From Gracilibacter sp. BRH_c7a (GTDB lineage: Bacteria; Bacillota; Desulfitobacteriia; Desulfitobacteriales; Syntrophobotulaceae): DNA of 64,000 nt. The stretch is from positions 1 through 64,000 of the forward strand of contig LOEZ01000016.1 of assembly GCA_001516055.1 (NCBI GenBank), given 5' to 3'. Under the pieces are notes generated by a model. That model saw nothing but the letters and a program-made list of their open reading frames with translations. It was not told the origin of the DNA and made no database searches. The translations under genes were made by a program, and so were the position numbers. Shown here in pieces: positions 9,638-19,501 of this stretch (its first letter is position 1; each line of letters opens with the position of its first letter).

Positions 9638-11389
9638 TTATTCCCCCCCTAGAATTTCGGTGATTACTTTACCAGGAGGAACCATTGGCAATACAGCTTC
9701 ATCCGGCGAGATTCTACAGTCTAACAGTACCGGCCCAGGAGTAGCTAGTGCTTCCTTGATTGCAGGCTCTACCTGTTCGGGAGTATCTATACTAATTCCT
9801 TTGATGCCGTAAGCCTCTGCCACCTTAATAAAGTTTGGGTTAGAATGAAGTTGAATCTCATTGAAACGTTCCTCGTAAAACATTTTCTGTAATTGTCTTA
9901 CCATTCCGAGGACACCATTATTCATCAAAATAATTTTAATAGGTAATTGATGTTGGACAGTTGTAGCAAGTTCTTGAATACTCATTTGGAAAGAACCATC
10001 ACCCGTCACCAAGAAAACCAGCCTGTCCGGTGCAGCGATCTGAGCACCTATAGCTGCTGGAAGACCGAATCCCATTGTTCCTAACCCGGCACTGGTAATA
10101 AATTGTCTTCCAGCGATTAGTGGATAAAATTGAGCAGCCCACATCTGATGTTGGCCGACATCGGTAGCCACGATAGCCTTATCCCCACCGAGTTTACCCA
10201 TTGCCTCTAAAATAGTTTGAGGGTTCAATTGTCCATCCTGTTCATAGCTAAGAGGATATTCTTGCTGCCATATTCGCAGCTGTTCCCACCATTGAGGTAT
10301 TTGAGTAGGATTCACCTTTTGGCAAAGTTCTTTCAAGACAAGCTGAGCATCTCCTACAATGGGAATCTGAGCTTTAATCACTTTGCCGATTTCGGCAGGA
10401 TCTATGTCGATATGGATTACCTTAGCTTTGGTAGCAAATTGATGTTTGAGTCCGTTTGTCACCCTGTCATCAAAACGCACCCCCACCGCAATGAGTAAAT
10501 CACAATCATTGACGGCAAGATTAGCTGTTATAGTACCGTGCATCCCTACCATACCGAGGAGGTTAGGATGTGTAGTCGGAATACTACCTAATCCCATCAG
10601 GGTAGAGACAACAGGGATATTGGTTTTATCAATAAGTTCACAGAGGATAGGTCCGGCACCGGCAGTGACTACACCGCCGCCAGCATAGACGACTGGTTTC
10701 TTGCTCTGAGCCAATGCTTTGGCTGCTTCCTCAATTTGACCGGAATTACCTTTAGAAAAATATTTATAGCTTTTAAGAGACACTTTAGGTGAGTGCTGAG
10801 TATTCGTGACCTCAGCAACCATGATATTCTTGGGTAGATCTATAAGAACAGGTCCTGGTCGTCCAGTCCCAGCGATATGAAATGCTTCCTTAACTATACG
10901 CGGGATATCATTGGCTTCTTTGACAAGATAGGAATGTTTGGTTATCGGTAAGGTCATCCCTGTAATATCAACTTCTTGGAAAGAATCACTTCCCAAAAGA
11001 TGAGTAGGCACTTGGCCTGTGATAACAACCATCGGAATAGAGTCCATATAAGCATTAGCTATCCCTGTAACCATATTCGCTGCTCCAGGCCCGGATGTTG
11101 CCATGCAAACTCCGACTTTACCGCTTACCCTGGCATAAGCATCAGCAGCATGAACTGCAGTTTGCTCATGCCTTGGGAGAATATGCCTAATCTTACTATC
11201 TAACAAAGCATCATAAATCGTTAATAGTGCTCCACCTGGATATCCGAAGATAACCTCTACCCCTTCACTGGCTAAGACATCTAAAAGAACCTTAGCACCA
11301 TTGCAAGACGCTGAAGATAAATTTTCTTGATCTTCCCAGGAAATTTCAGGATCTCTGGCTACATATTTATCATCTTTAGAGTTACCCAT
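9638..11389 (-). CDS. ilvB: acetolactate synthase large (catalytic) subunit
   Basis: TPP-dependent synthesis of acetolactate and acetohydroxybutyrate. The start at 11389 (583 aa) is chosen because it lies 1 base after the ilvD stop with AAGGGGG just upstream. Upstream in-frame codons overlap ilvD. Motifs are the catalytic-Glu region FGYPGGALL...[14 protein letters not shown], the TPP/Mg motif GDGSFQMS with a downstream MNNGVLGM, and a central FAD-binding-like domain. About 25 residues ([19 protein letters not shown]) extend beyond the usual N terminus. Confidence 0.97.
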   Translation of the reverse strand: MGNSKDDKYVARDPEISWEDQENLSSASCNGAKVLLDVLASEGVEVIFGYPGGALLTIYDALLDSKIRHILPRHEQTAVHAADAYARVSGKVGVCMATSGPGAANMVTGIANAYMDSIPMVVITGQVPTHLLGSDSFQEVDITGMTLPITKHSYLVKEANDIPRIVKEAFHIAGTGRPGPVLIDLPKNIMVAEVTNTQHSPKVSLKSYKYFSKGNSGQIEEAAKALAQSKKPVVYAGGGVVTAGAGPILCELIDKTNIPVVSTLMGLGSIPTTHPNLLGMVGMHGTITANLAVNDCDLLIAVGVRFDDRVTNGLKHQFATKAKVIHIDIDPAEIGKVIKAQIPIVGDAQLVLKELCQKVNPTQIPQWWEQLRIWQQEYPLSYEQDGQLNPQTILEAMGKLGGDKAIVATDVGQHQMWAAQFYPLIAGRQFITSAGLGTMGFGLPAAIGAQIAAPDRLVFLVTGDGSFQMSIQELATTVQHQLPIKIILMNNGVLGMVRQLQKMFYEERFNEIQLHSNPNFIKVAEAYGIKGISIDTPEQVEPAIKEALATPGPVLLDCRISPDEAVLPMVPPGKVITEILGGE

Positions 11390-11390
11390 G

Positions 11391-13088
11391 TTAATCCCCC
11401 TTGTTTGTCTTAAAGGCAGCTCCCTTATTCGCTGATTGAACGGATTGAGCATAACGTCCCAAATATCCGGTTCTGCCGGATACTTTATATGCTTTGGCCA
11501 ACCCTTTTTCAGCAGAAAAATTCTGTCTTCGTTTTTCTTTCTCTTCTTCTGGCAGGAGCCAGTCAATTCTTCGCTGTTCTAAATCAATTCGAATACTATC
11601 ACCATTCTCAACAAAGGCAATCTCACCGCCTACAGCAGCTTCTGGAGAAATATGCCCAATAGAAAGACCACGACTTCCACCGGAAAAACGTCCATCAGTT
11701 AGCAAGGCAACTGAAGCATCTAGTCCCATTCCTGCTAAGGTCGCCGTTGGGCCCAACATTTCTCTCATACCTGGGCCACCCCTAGGTCCTTCATAGCGGA
11801 TGATGACAACATCACCCTCCTTAATCTCGCCTCTCCGAATAGCATCAGCAGCCAAATCTTCTCCATCGAAGACTTTCGTTGTACCTTCAAAAACTATATC
11901 TCTTTTGGCTAAGGCACCAACCTTGATAACTGATCCTTCAGGAGCTAAGTCTCCAAACAGAACGCTCAAGCCACCTTTAGACGAATACGGATTAGAGATT
12001 GGGTGAATAACATTTGAATCTCTGACTTCGGCATTTGCTAACCGTTCAGCCATGGTACATTCCGATACGGTTTGTACTGAACCGTCAAATAAACCTGCAT
12101 CTAAAAGTGTCTTCAAAACTGCACTGATACCGCCTGCTTCATTCAGATCAACCATATAATGACCGTTTACAGCAGGGCTTAGCTTGCATATTTGAGGAGT
12201 TCTATCACTAATTGTATTAATATCAGCTAAGTCAAGCTCAACTTCTGCTTCAAAAGCAATTGCCGGCAGATGCAAAATAGTATTGGTAGAACAACCTAAA
12301 GCCATATCAGCCGCTATTGCATTATTTAATGAGGCTTGAGTGACGATATCCCTCGGTCTAATATCTGAGCGCAAGAGGTTCATAACCTGATACCCGCTTT
12401 CTTTAGCAAAGACAATTCTCTCAGAATAGACAGCAGGGATAGTTCCATTTCCTGGTAAAGACATTCCAATAACTTCAGCCAGACAGTTCATAGAGTTGGC
12501 GGTAAACATTCCGGCACAAGACCCACAGGTAGGACAAGCCGTTTGTTCAAGACCTTTTAACCATTCCTCATTCTCTTGTCCGCTATGAACCTTACCAACT
12601 CCCTCAAATACCGAGATAAGATTAACCTCTTCACCTTTAAAGCGGCCTGGAAGCATAGGGCCTCCACTAACTACAATAGAGGGAAGATTAAGTCTCATAG
12701 CAGCCATAAGCATACCTGGTACAATCTTATCACAACTGGGTATAAATACCAAAGCATCCAAACCATGAGCTTTGGTCATTATTTCAATAGAATCAGCAAT
12801 AAGTTCACGGCTAGCTAAAGAATAATGCATCCCTACATGTCCCATAGCAATTCCATCACAGACTGCGATTGTCGAGAACTCCATAGGAGTTCCCCCATTT
12901 TCTCTAACCCCAGACTTAACGGCTTCAGCAATTTGACGCAGATGCATATGTCCGGGGACTATTTCATTAAAGGAATTGACTATCCCTATAAGAGGTTTTT
13001 CAATTTCTCGATCGGTAAGACCCAGTGCTTTAAAAAGAGATCTATGCGGGGCCCTATCTATTCCTTTTTTTACAATATCACTGTTCAT
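11391..13088 (-). CDS. ilvD: dihydroxy-acid dehydratase
   Basis: Fe-S dehydratase that forms 2-oxo acids from the dihydroxy acids in valine and isoleucine synthesis. At 565 aa it is the usual size. Cluster cysteines appear in SCDKIVPGM and [17 protein letters not shown]. The C-terminal family motif [12 protein letters not shown] is intact. It lies between ilvE and ilvB. Confidence 0.98.
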   Translation of the reverse strand: MNSDIVKKGIDRAPHRSLFKALGLTDREIEKPLIGIVNSFNEIVPGHMHLRQIAEAVKSGVRENGGTPMEFSTIAVCDGIAMGHVGMHYSLASRELIADSIEIMTKAHGLDALVFIPSCDKIVPGMLMAAMRLNLPSIVVSGGPMLPGRFKGEEVNLISVFEGVGKVHSGQENEEWLKGLEQTACPTCGSCAGMFTANSMNCLAEVIGMSLPGNGTIPAVYSERIVFAKESGYQVMNLLRSDIRPRDIVTQASLNNAIAADMALGCSTNTILHLPAIAFEAEVELDLADINTISDRTPQICKLSPAVNGHYMVDLNEAGGISAVLKTLLDAGLFDGSVQTVSECTMAERLANAEVRDSNVIHPISNPYSSKGGLSVLFGDLAPEGSVIKVGALAKRDIVFEGTTKVFDGEDLAADAIRRGEIKEGDVVIIRYEGPRGGPGMREMLGPTATLAGMGLDASVALLTDGRFSGGSRGLSIGHISPEAAVGGEIAFVENGDSIRIDLEQRRIDWLLPEEEKEKRRQNFSAEKGLAKAYKVSGRTGYLGRYAQSVQSANKGAAFKTNKGD

Positions 13089-13128
13089 GGGCTAGCTTCC
13101 TTTCCTTAATTAAATGAGATATAACGGA

Positions 13129-13995
13129 TTATAGAAGTTCTCCTTCAGCCTTGGTAAGATTACGGAATTCTGCAAGCAGCTTTTTAAAGATCAGACCCGG
13201 TTTTCCATCACCGATACTTCTCGAATCAACACTAATAACAGGAATCAATTCAGCTGCCGTTCCTGTTAAGAAACATTCATCCGCTGTATACACATCATGG
13301 AGGGTAAAGAGCTCTTCACTGACAGATATTCCATCCTTTTTAGCAATTTCGATAACTGAATCTCTGGTAATCCCTTTTAAAATACCTGCGTGAATAGGCG
13401 GAGTCATTAATACTCCATCCTTGACGATAAAGATATTATCTGCCGTACCTTCACAAACATATCCTTCTTGATTAAGCATTAATGCTTCCATCACACCGGC
13501 TCTATTTGCTTCTATCTTTGCCAAAATATTATTAAGATAATTCAAGGACTTAATCCTAGGATTTAAGGCATTCAAATTATTACGACGGGTAGATACTGTG
13601 ACTATTTCCAGTCCTGCATCGTAAATAGTCTGTGGAAATAGAACTATGCTTCCAGCGATACAATAGATTCCTGAGTCGGGGCATTTCTGAGGATCTAAAC
13701 CTAAGTCCCCTGAACCCCTGGAAACAATCAATCGGACATAAGCATCTTTAAGATTGTTTTGGCGAATCGTCTCCATAACAATCTCCATCATTTCCTGACG
13801 GCTTACACCTATTTTTAAGAGGATAACATCTGCTGACTCATATAGCCTATCTATGTGTTCTTTCAATTTGAATACTTTGCCGTTATAAGCTCTTATTCCT
13901 TCAAAAACACCATCACCATAAAGGAATCCATGATCAAAGACAGAAATCTTAGCATCCTGACTGTCAACGAACTTCCCGTTAGAATAAATAACCAT
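13129..13995 (-). CDS. ilvE: branched-chain amino acid aminotransferase
   Basis: Class IV PLP aminotransferase for the final transamination of Val, Ile and Leu. The 288 residues start MVIYSNGKFVDSQDAKISVFDHG. The PLP lysine is in NPRIKSLNYLNN, and EGYVCEGTADNIF and GITRDSVIEIA are typical of the family. GAGGGGA lies 8 bases before the ATG. It is the first structural gene of the operon, directly behind the leader terminator. Confidence 0.95.
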   Translation of the reverse strand: MVIYSNGKFVDSQDAKISVFDHGFLYGDGVFEGIRAYNGKVFKLKEHIDRLYESADVILLKIGVSRQEMMEIVMETIRQNNLKDAYVRLIVSRGSGDLGLDPQKCPDSGIYCIAGSIVLFPQTIYDAGLEIVTVSTRRNNLNALNPRIKSLNYLNNILAKIEANRAGVMEALMLNQEGYVCEGTADNIFIVKDGVLMTPPIHAGILKGITRDSVIEIAKKDGISVSEELFTLHDVYTADECFLTGTAAELIPVISVDSRSIGDGKPGLIFKKLLAEFRNLTKAEGELL

Positions 13996-14069
13996 TACTT
14001 TGGTCCCCTCTCAATATAGGATTTTTTATTATTTTAAAATTTATTGGAATACTATTTTATATAAAAAAA

Positions 14070-14103
14070 CCCGGGAAGTTCCGTCCGAAACTTTCCTAAC
14101 GGG
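14070..14103 (-). terminator. attenuator-like terminator in the ilv operon leader
   Basis: On the minus strand GGAAAGTT pairs with AACTTCC (one bulge) inside an outer CCCG/CGGG, followed by seven T residues. It sits upstream of ilvE and downstream of the putative promoter, so it is a leader terminator. An upstream GUUCC (complement of 14108-14112) could pair with GGAAC of the hairpin and act as antiterminator. No T-box core is present, so the sensor is unknown. Confidence 0.7.
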
Positions 14104-14200
14104 CTTGGGAACAATTATATGAAGTGAAACTTCTGTCAGGGATAACATCTTGGAAAAGGTTTTTGGGGTTGTGTTATATGACATATAATATATATGTTTA

Positions 14201-14229
14201 AGTGTATATGTTACAGTTATAAGTGTCAA
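14201..14229 (-). promoter_or_regulatory. candidate ilv-leu operon promoter
   Basis: A perfect -35 TTGACA (14229-14224) is followed at 17 bases by TACACT (14206-14201) on the minus strand. The -10 is imperfect. It lies about 18 bp from the -35 of the divergent hom promoter. Confidence 0.5.
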
Positions 14230-14247
14230 GATATCAAAAAATTACCC

Positions 14248-14276
14248 TTGCTAAATTTGCCAGACGTTGCTATAAT
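14248..14276 (+). promoter_or_regulatory. promoter of hom-thrB
   Basis: TTGCTA (14248-14253), a 17-base spacer and a perfect TATAAT (14271-14276) lie about 50 bp before the hom start. Confidence 0.75.
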
Positions 14277-14324
14277 GTCCACTGTAGGAGAACATTTGTA
14301 CGCGAGAGACGGAGGTATGAAAGC

Positions 14325-15614
14325 ATGAAAAAGATTAATATCGGATTATTAGGTTTTGGTACGGTTGGAAGTGGGGTAACTTCCATATTACAAAAGAATA
14401 GCTACGATATCAATACCCGAACAGGGTCGGAAATTAAAGTTAAACGAGCCTTGGTCCAAGATCTTACTAAAAAAAGACCTGAAAATGAAGATATTTTACT
14501 ATCAGATAAGGCCAACGATATCTTGGATGATCCTGAAATAGATATCATTGTTGAAGTAATGGGAGGTATCGAGCCTGCCCGTACTTATATTATAACAGCG
14601 TTGAATAATGGCAAAAATGTCGTAACCGCTAACAAAGACTTGCTAGCTGCTCACGGCAAAGAATTATTAGAGGTAGCTAGCAAAAATAAACGCGATCTCT
14701 ATTTTGAAGCAAGTGTCGCAGGCGGGATCCCAATTATTGAAGCTTTGAGAAAATCACTTACTGCTAATAGAGTTTCTTCCTTAATTGGGATAATAAATGG
14801 TACCACTAACTATATCTTGTCAGCCATGACTGACCAAGGTAGAGATTATACCGAAGTTCTCCAAGAAGCTCAAGAGCTTGGTTACGCTGAAGCAGACCCG
14901 ACCTCGGATGTCGAAGGTCTGGATGCGGCCCGTAAGCTGGCCATCCTTTCCTCCCTTGCATTCAATACTAGAGTAACCATCGATGATGTTTTCGCCGAAG
15001 GAATTTCCAAGGTTTCCAAAGAAGATATTAAGTATGCCGATGAACTTGGTTGTGTCATCAAATTGTTAGCAATCGCTAAAAATCAAGAAGAAGGCATTGA
15101 GGTACGCGTACACCCTGCCTTATTACCCAGAAACCACCCACTGGCAACGGTTAGTGGAGTTTATAACGCTATCTACGTAGTTGGCGATGCGGTCGGTGAA
15201 ACTATGTTCTATGGTAAAGGTGCCGGTTCTCTTCCCACTGGAAGTGCAGTCGTTGCCGATATTATGCAAATAGCACGAAATATGGAATCACAAGCAGTAG
15301 GTTTAACCAACTGCAACTGTTACCGGAATTATCCGATTAAATCATCAGATAACTTTACCACAGGTTATTATATTAGAGTCAAAGTAAAGGATGAACCAAG
15401 AGTCTTTGCTTCTCTCGCCCTATTTTTTGCGGAAGCGGGTATAAGCTTTGCCTCTATCATTCAGAAACCACGCTCTAATGAGAAAGCTGAAATCGTGCTC
15501 GTTACCCATCCCTGTAAAGAAAGTCAGTTAAGGCAAACCTTAAACTCTCTTAATTCTTACAGTAAATTAGATAAAATATATAATGTAATCCGGATGGAAA
15601 CTAACGGTTTCTAG
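14325..15614 (+). CDS. hom: homoserine dehydrogenase
   Basis: Reduces aspartate semialdehyde to homoserine for threonine and methionine synthesis. The start at 14325 (429 aa) follows GGAGG at 9 bases and gives KKINIGLLGFGTVGSGV, the NAD(P)-binding loop. Upstream in-frame codons cross the promoter. The catalytic domain shows GGIPIIEALRKSL and DVEGLDAARKLAIL. A C-terminal ACT domain from about residue 350 (GYYIRVKVKDEPRVFASLA) suggests threonine feedback control. It is followed by thrB. Confidence 0.97.
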   Translation: MKKINIGLLGFGTVGSGVTSILQKNSYDINTRTGSEIKVKRALVQDLTKKRPENEDILLSDKANDILDDPEIDIIVEVMGGIEPARTYIITALNNGKNVVTANKDLLAAHGKELLEVASKNKRDLYFEASVAGGIPIIEALRKSLTANRVSSLIGIINGTTNYILSAMTDQGRDYTEVLQEAQELGYAEADPTSDVEGLDAARKLAILSSLAFNTRVTIDDVFAEGISKVSKEDIKYADELGCVIKLLAIAKNQEEGIEVRVHPALLPRNHPLATVSGVYNAIYVVGDAVGETMFYGKGAGSLPTGSAVVADIMQIARNMESQAVGLTNCNCYRNYPIKSSDNFTTGYYIRVKVKDEPRVFASLALFFAEAGISFASIIQKPRSNEKAEIVLVTHPCKESQLRQTLNSLNSYSKLDKIYNVIRMETNGF

Positions 15615-15691
15615 TTTACTTAACCTTTTGTATATACTAGAATTTAGAAGAATTAAAGTTTAAAACAACGATCAAATAAATGGAGGATAAG

Positions 15692-16591
15692 ATGTTTCAA
15701 GTAAAAGTACCCGCAACATCAGCAAATCTGGGACCAGGGTTTGATTGTATGGGGCTTGCCTTAAAACTTTACAATTATATCACTGTAGAAACAAGTGATG
15801 AATTGGTCATTAACCTTATTGGAGACTATACAAATAACATTCCTAGAAACAAAGACAATCTATTATGGAAATCCGCCTGTCTTCTCTGGCAAAAACTAGG
15901 CTCTAAGCCACATCCGTTAAAAATAACCTTAGAGAATTATGTTCCTCCTGCTAGAGGTCTAGGCAGCAGTTCTACTGCAGTAGTAGGTGGATTAATGATA
16001 GCTAATGCCTTAGAAGATTTCCCCTTAGACCGTTTTGAACTACTTAAGCTGGCTAATGAGATAGAAGGTCATCCGGATAACGTCACCCCTGCTATCTATG
16101 GAGGTATTACTCTTACCGTCATGACTGAAGATACTGTAGTTCCGAGGATTTTGGCTAAGCACCCTAAGTTTAAAACAGTCGTGGTCATTCCTGATATCTT
16201 GGTAGAAACTGAAAAAGCCAGAAAAATTTTACCTGCACTTATCCCCAGGCAAGATGTAATTTTCAATACATCCCGTGTCGGACTTCTGGTAGATGTTCTA
16301 ATTAACGAAGATTACGACTTACTGTCTATAGCTACTCAGGACAGAATACATCAGAATCAGAGGGCATCATTAATACCTGGAATGCCTGAAGCACTTAAGT
16401 CAGCCCTGGATGCGGGTGCTTATGGAGCCGCCTTAAGTGGCTCCGGTCCAACTCTTCTCGCCTTCTGCCCTGAAGGCTCAGAAGAGAATGTTGCTGATCG
16501 CATGAAAGAAGCGCTCACTACTAAATCTCTGCCCTCGATTTCTCTTGCTCTAGACATAGACTCTGAAGGAGCTGTTATTCAAAAAATGTGA
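15692..16591 (+). CDS. thrB: homoserine kinase
   Basis: GHMP-family kinase that phosphorylates homoserine on the way to threonine. The start at 15692 (299 aa) is preferred because GGAGG overlaps the earlier in-frame ATG at 15680. Motifs are the N-terminal VPATSANLGPGFDCMG, the phosphate loop PPARGLGSSSTA near residue 90, and the C-terminal GAYGAALSGSGPT. It follows hom by 77 bp and ends at a strong terminator. thrC is not in the window. Confidence 0.97.
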   Translation: MFQVKVPATSANLGPGFDCMGLALKLYNYITVETSDELVINLIGDYTNNIPRNKDNLLWKSACLLWQKLGSKPHPLKITLENYVPPARGLGSSSTAVVGGLMIANALEDFPLDRFELLKLANEIEGHPDNVTPAIYGGITLTVMTEDTVVPRILAKHPKFKTVVVIPDILVETEKARKILPALIPRQDVIFNTSRVGLLVDVLINEDYDLLSIATQDRIHQNQRASLIPGMPEALKSALDAGAYGAALSGSGPTLLAFCPEGSEENVADRMKEALTTKSLPSISLALDIDSEGAVIQKM

Positions 16592-16623
16592 TCATTTTTC
16601 TCGTTGTTCCAAGTTATGAAAAA

Positions 16624-16674
16624 GAAGCTGTTGAACTTCCCAACTAATTGGAAGTTTAACAGCTTCTTTTTTGT
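16624..16674 (+). terminator. terminator after thrB
   Basis: AAGAAGCTGTTGAACTTCC (16624-16642) pairs almost perfectly with 16652-16670 and is followed by a T run. Confidence 0.9.
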
Positions 16675-16842
16675 TATATATGGCAATCCTTCAAGATTTC
16701 TTGCTTTAGAACTTTCTGGGATATGTACCCTTGGACAACTCTTCTCATATACTAAATTAGATTAAATTTCATACCTAAAACAGAATGGTCTTAACATTAA
16801 GTTTTTAGATGGTTTTACATTTTAATCGGAAAGAGGAATTGA

Positions 16843-17502
16843 ATGAAGGATTTAATCATATATGGATCGGGAGGATTAGCTAAAGAAGTTGTCCAGATAA
16901 TTAAGGACATAAACTCTATTAATAATGAGTGGAATATCCTTGGCTATATAGATGATACAAGACCTGATCTTAATAAACTAATTTGGGAGTACAAAATACT
17001 CGGTTCGTCAGAAATATTAAAAAATTATGCTCCAAAAACCAATATTGTTATCGCAATCGGTGACCCCAAAAGCAAAAAGATTATCTATGAAAAGTTGAGA
17101 CCATATAATTTTAACTTCCCTACCCTAATCCATCCCACAGCCAAAGTAGCTTATGGTGCGACGTTAGGTGATGGAGCAATCTTAGGAATAGATAGTATTG
17201 TATCGGTCAATGTGACTGTTGGCAAGTTAGTACTTTTGAACATGCGCTCTGTTATTGGGCATGATGCAACTATCGGAGCTTTCTCATCTTGTCTTGTAAA
17301 TTCTGTTGTTGCCGGTGATGCAAGTTTAGAAGAAGGCGTTCTTGTAGGTTCAAATTCAGTAATAATGGAGAAAATACACATCGGTAAGGACGCCAAAATC
17401 GGGATGGGGACTGTAGTCTACTTTAATGTTCCGGATAAACATGTAGTTATGAGTAAACCGTCGAGGCCTATGTATTTGGGGGATGAAGTTAATGAAGAAT
17501 AA
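16843..17502 (+). CDS. NeuD/PglD-like sugar O- or N-acyltransferase
   Basis: The 219 aa protein begins KDLIIYGSGGLAKEV, the small Rossmann-like N-terminal domain of the NeuD family. It continues into left-handed beta-helix hexapeptide repeats (about 95-200: ATLGDGAILGIDSIV, HIGKDAKIGMGTVV). Family members acetylate sialic-acid-like or bacillosamine-type sugars in cell-surface glycans. GAGG lies 6 bases before the ATG. It converges on the ACP-FkbH-SDR-MaoC operon and probably belongs to the same cassette. The acyl donor could be acetyl-CoA or the neighbouring acyl-ACP; this cannot be decided here. Confidence 0.8.
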   Translation: MKDLIIYGSGGLAKEVVQIIKDINSINNEWNILGYIDDTRPDLNKLIWEYKILGSSEILKNYAPKTNIVIAIGDPKSKKIIYEKLRPYNFNFPTLIHPTAKVAYGATLGDGAILGIDSIVSVNVTVGKLVLLNMRSVIGHDATIGAFSSCLVNSVVAGDASLEEGVLVGSNSVIMEKIHIGKDAKIGMGTVVYFNVPDKHVVMSKPSRPMYLGDEVNEE

Positions 17503-17518
17503 CAAATATTGATACCAC

Positions 17519-17547
17519 AAGTCAGGAGGGAGATTCCCACCTGACTT
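17519..17547. terminator. bidirectional terminator between acyltransferase and ACP gene
   Basis: AAGTCAGG pairs with CCTGACTT around a 13-base loop. T-rich on the plus side, it touches the ACP stop codon on the minus side. Confidence 0.7.
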
Positions 17548-17775
17548 TTATTCCATTTGTTTCACTAATGTGTTGTAAATATCTCCGAGATTCTTGAATG
17601 ATGTGGCTTCGTCCATTGTGAATTCTACCCCATAGATATCTTCTAAATCGCTTATTACCGCCCAATGCATCAGCGAATCCCAACCGGGTGTAGTATCTGC
17701 TGTGGAGTTTTCATCAAGTATCTTGGGATCGACTTTTAATACATTGGCAACAATCTCAACGAACTTATTATCCAT
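17548..17775 (-). CDS. acyl carrier protein
   Basis: A 75-residue carrier protein with the phosphopantetheine site GWDSLMHW (Ser near residue 35) and the usual acidic helices. The start at 17775 is chosen because GGAGG lies 8 bases upstream, inside the FkbH gene end, and gives the usual ACP length. Its position after an FkbH-like gene suggests it is a dedicated carrier loaded by that enzyme rather than the fatty-acid synthase ACP. Confidence 0.9.
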   Translation of the reverse strand: MDNKFVEIVANVLKVDPKILDENSTADTTPGWDSLMHWAVISDLEDIYGVEFTMDEATSFKNLGDIYNTLVKQME

Positions 17776-17776
17776 T

Positions 17777-19501
17777 TTACTGACCTCCATTTTCTGCTTG
17801 CACTTCGATGTAGTCAAAACTTTTTAAAGGAAAAGGTTTAACCATTTCGAAGAATGTTTTGTCATCCTCATGTTTTAATTCTTTAAAACCAGCAATTTGA
17901 TAAAAGTCCTTATTTGCTTCATTTTTGGGAGTTTCAATATAATAGGCAACTATCCGTTGGATGTCTTTTTTCTCCAAAATGTGAATTATTGATGATAATA
18001 AACAGTACTCTATATTCCGACCAAGGACCCGACAGCTTAGTAAAAATGTATCAATATAGGCCACAACACCGGCAAGATTGACAATACATACTCCAACTAT
18101 TCCATTATCACCAAATTTATCTGTGACCGAGGCACAGAACACCATATAATTTTCTGAGGAAGCCATTTTTTTTACTTCTTCCAAAACATGTCTCTTTGTT
18201 GTCATATTAAATTGATTTGTTTTCCCAATCAATTGAGCAATTCTGGGTAAGGAAAATTCATCAGCTCTTTTTAAGATCAACTTAGAGTGTAAGCTAGATA
18301 AAAAGTCCTCTTTGGAATTATACAGGGTTTCTTCAGCACTACGTTTCTGGTTAGATAGATACATCTCATTTCTCTTAATATCATCAACAGTAATGTTCAA
18401 GACCTCAAAGTCCACTACTTTTCTCAACGCATCTACATAATTGCTGGTATCTCTTGGGACATCAACCACTTTGACTTTAGGAAGTAAGGCTGCGATGAGT
18501 TCTCGTTCTACGGGATTATCGTCAAAGAATACAAGGCTGTCTATTCCAATATTTAATTCTTTTGCTATTTCAATCATATTCTGATTCTTATCATGCCAGT
18601 TGATTTTGATACTGGCAAAGTAATTACTCCTCAAAAGCATATGCGGATGATTATCAATGATTTCCATAGCGTCCTGAAAGTTGTTTTTACTGTTAATAGC
18701 TAGTAGTATCCCTTTTTCATACAGTTTCAATAGTTCCCTTTGGAAGTCGTAGAAGCTTCTTCCTGGACCTGATACGTCAAGAACTATACCTGAGATGCCG
18801 TCTTCACCTGCTATTCCACCCCATAAAGTTTGGTCAAGGTCCAATACTAAGCACTTCCTATTCATATTCTTGAGTGGCAGGATGTATCTTAGATATTCCT
18901 TGACAAGTACTTTGATAAAAGGAAATGAAGCAGGATTCATGGTCAGATAGTACATTTTCGCATCTTGGGAATAATTGTTGCCATATTCACTTGAAAGACC
19001 TTGATAGTCAAAAATATAAACGTTTGCTTGATGTCGCACCCAGACTTCCAACTGAGTATTAAGTTTTGCAATCATTTCTTTCAAGCCCAATTCGTTCTTA
19101 TTGTCCAAGATACCTAGCGGCGAATAATAAGGAATCTTAAAATTATTAAAGATTATTTTTGCCTTGCTATTCATTCGCGCCTTATCGATTATTTCTGTCA
19201 GGGAATGAAATGTTTTTTGGATTAATAATAATTTACTGTCTTCATTATTTTGCAGGATATTAAAACGATACCATTCCTCCAAAATGAGTTCCCCTTCTAA
19301 GAGGAAAAAAATTATTTCAGGCTTAAAACTGTATAGTTCACTATTAGGATCCATTATTTCATCGTTAAACTGATTGTAAGGTCTATTCAATATTTGAGGT
19401 TCCAGTTGATAGCTAGAATATTCTTCTTTCATCGCTTTTGATATATATTCGGTAGTGCAGTTACTCAGTAAGGCAATCTTCAACATTTGAGTTTGTTCCA
19501 T
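17777..19501 (-). CDS. FkbH-like HAD-family protein with C-terminal GNAT domain
   Basis: Three-part protein of 574 aa. An N-terminal SGNH-like region covers about 1-205. The HAD-IIIC/FkbH domain has DLDQTLWGG at 221-229, INSKNN and FFDDNPVERE. A C-terminal acetyltransferase-like domain spans about 420-560. Characterised FkbH enzymes capture a glyceryl group from 1,3-bisphosphoglycerate, remove phosphate and load it on an ACP. The adjacent ACP supports the same role, but the acyl group is inferred. Its ATG overlaps the SDR stop (TAATG). Such genes also occur in flagellin and capsule sugar-modification loci. Confidence 0.85.
   Translation of the reverse strand: MEQTQMLKIALLSNCTTEYISKAMKEEYSSYQLEPQILNRPYNQFNDEIMDPNSELYSFKPEIIFFLLEGELILEEWYRFNILQNNEDSKLLLIQKTFHSLTEIIDKARMNSKAKIIFNNFKIPYYSPLGILDNKNELGLKEMIAKLNTQLEVWVRHQANVYIFDYQGLSSEYGNNYSQDAKMYYLTMNPASFPFIKVLVKEYLRYILPLKNMNRKCLVLDLDQTLWGGIAGEDGISGIVLDVSGPGRSFYDFQRELLKLYEKGILLAINSKNNFQDAMEIIDNHPHMLLRSNYFASIKINWHDKNQNMIEIAKELNIGIDSLVFFDDNPVERELIAALLPKVKVVDVPRDTSNYVDALRKVVDFEVLNITVDDIKRNEMYLSNQKRSAEETLYNSKEDFLSSLHSKLILKRADEFSLPRIAQLIGKTNQFNMTTKRHVLEEVKKMASSENYMVFCASVTDKFGDNGIVGVCIVNLAGVVAYIDTFLLSCRVLGRNIEYCLLSSIIHILEKKDIQRIVAYYIETPKNEANKDFYQIAGFKELKHEDDKTFFEMVKPFPLKSFDYIEVQAENGGQ

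Noticed and set aside
14041-14229. 62-aa leader frame as a real protein
   Set aside because: It spans the promoter and terminator and has no ribosome site. Only its C-terminal part is considered as a possible leader peptide.
13996-14230. T-box riboswitch for the ilv operon
   Set aside because: No GGTGG..ACCGCG core is present on either strand in this leader.
14281-14310. LexA-like box GAACATTTGTAC before hom
   Set aside because: The right half-site is imperfect, it lies between promoter and start of a biosynthetic gene, and no such box is found near dinB or polA.
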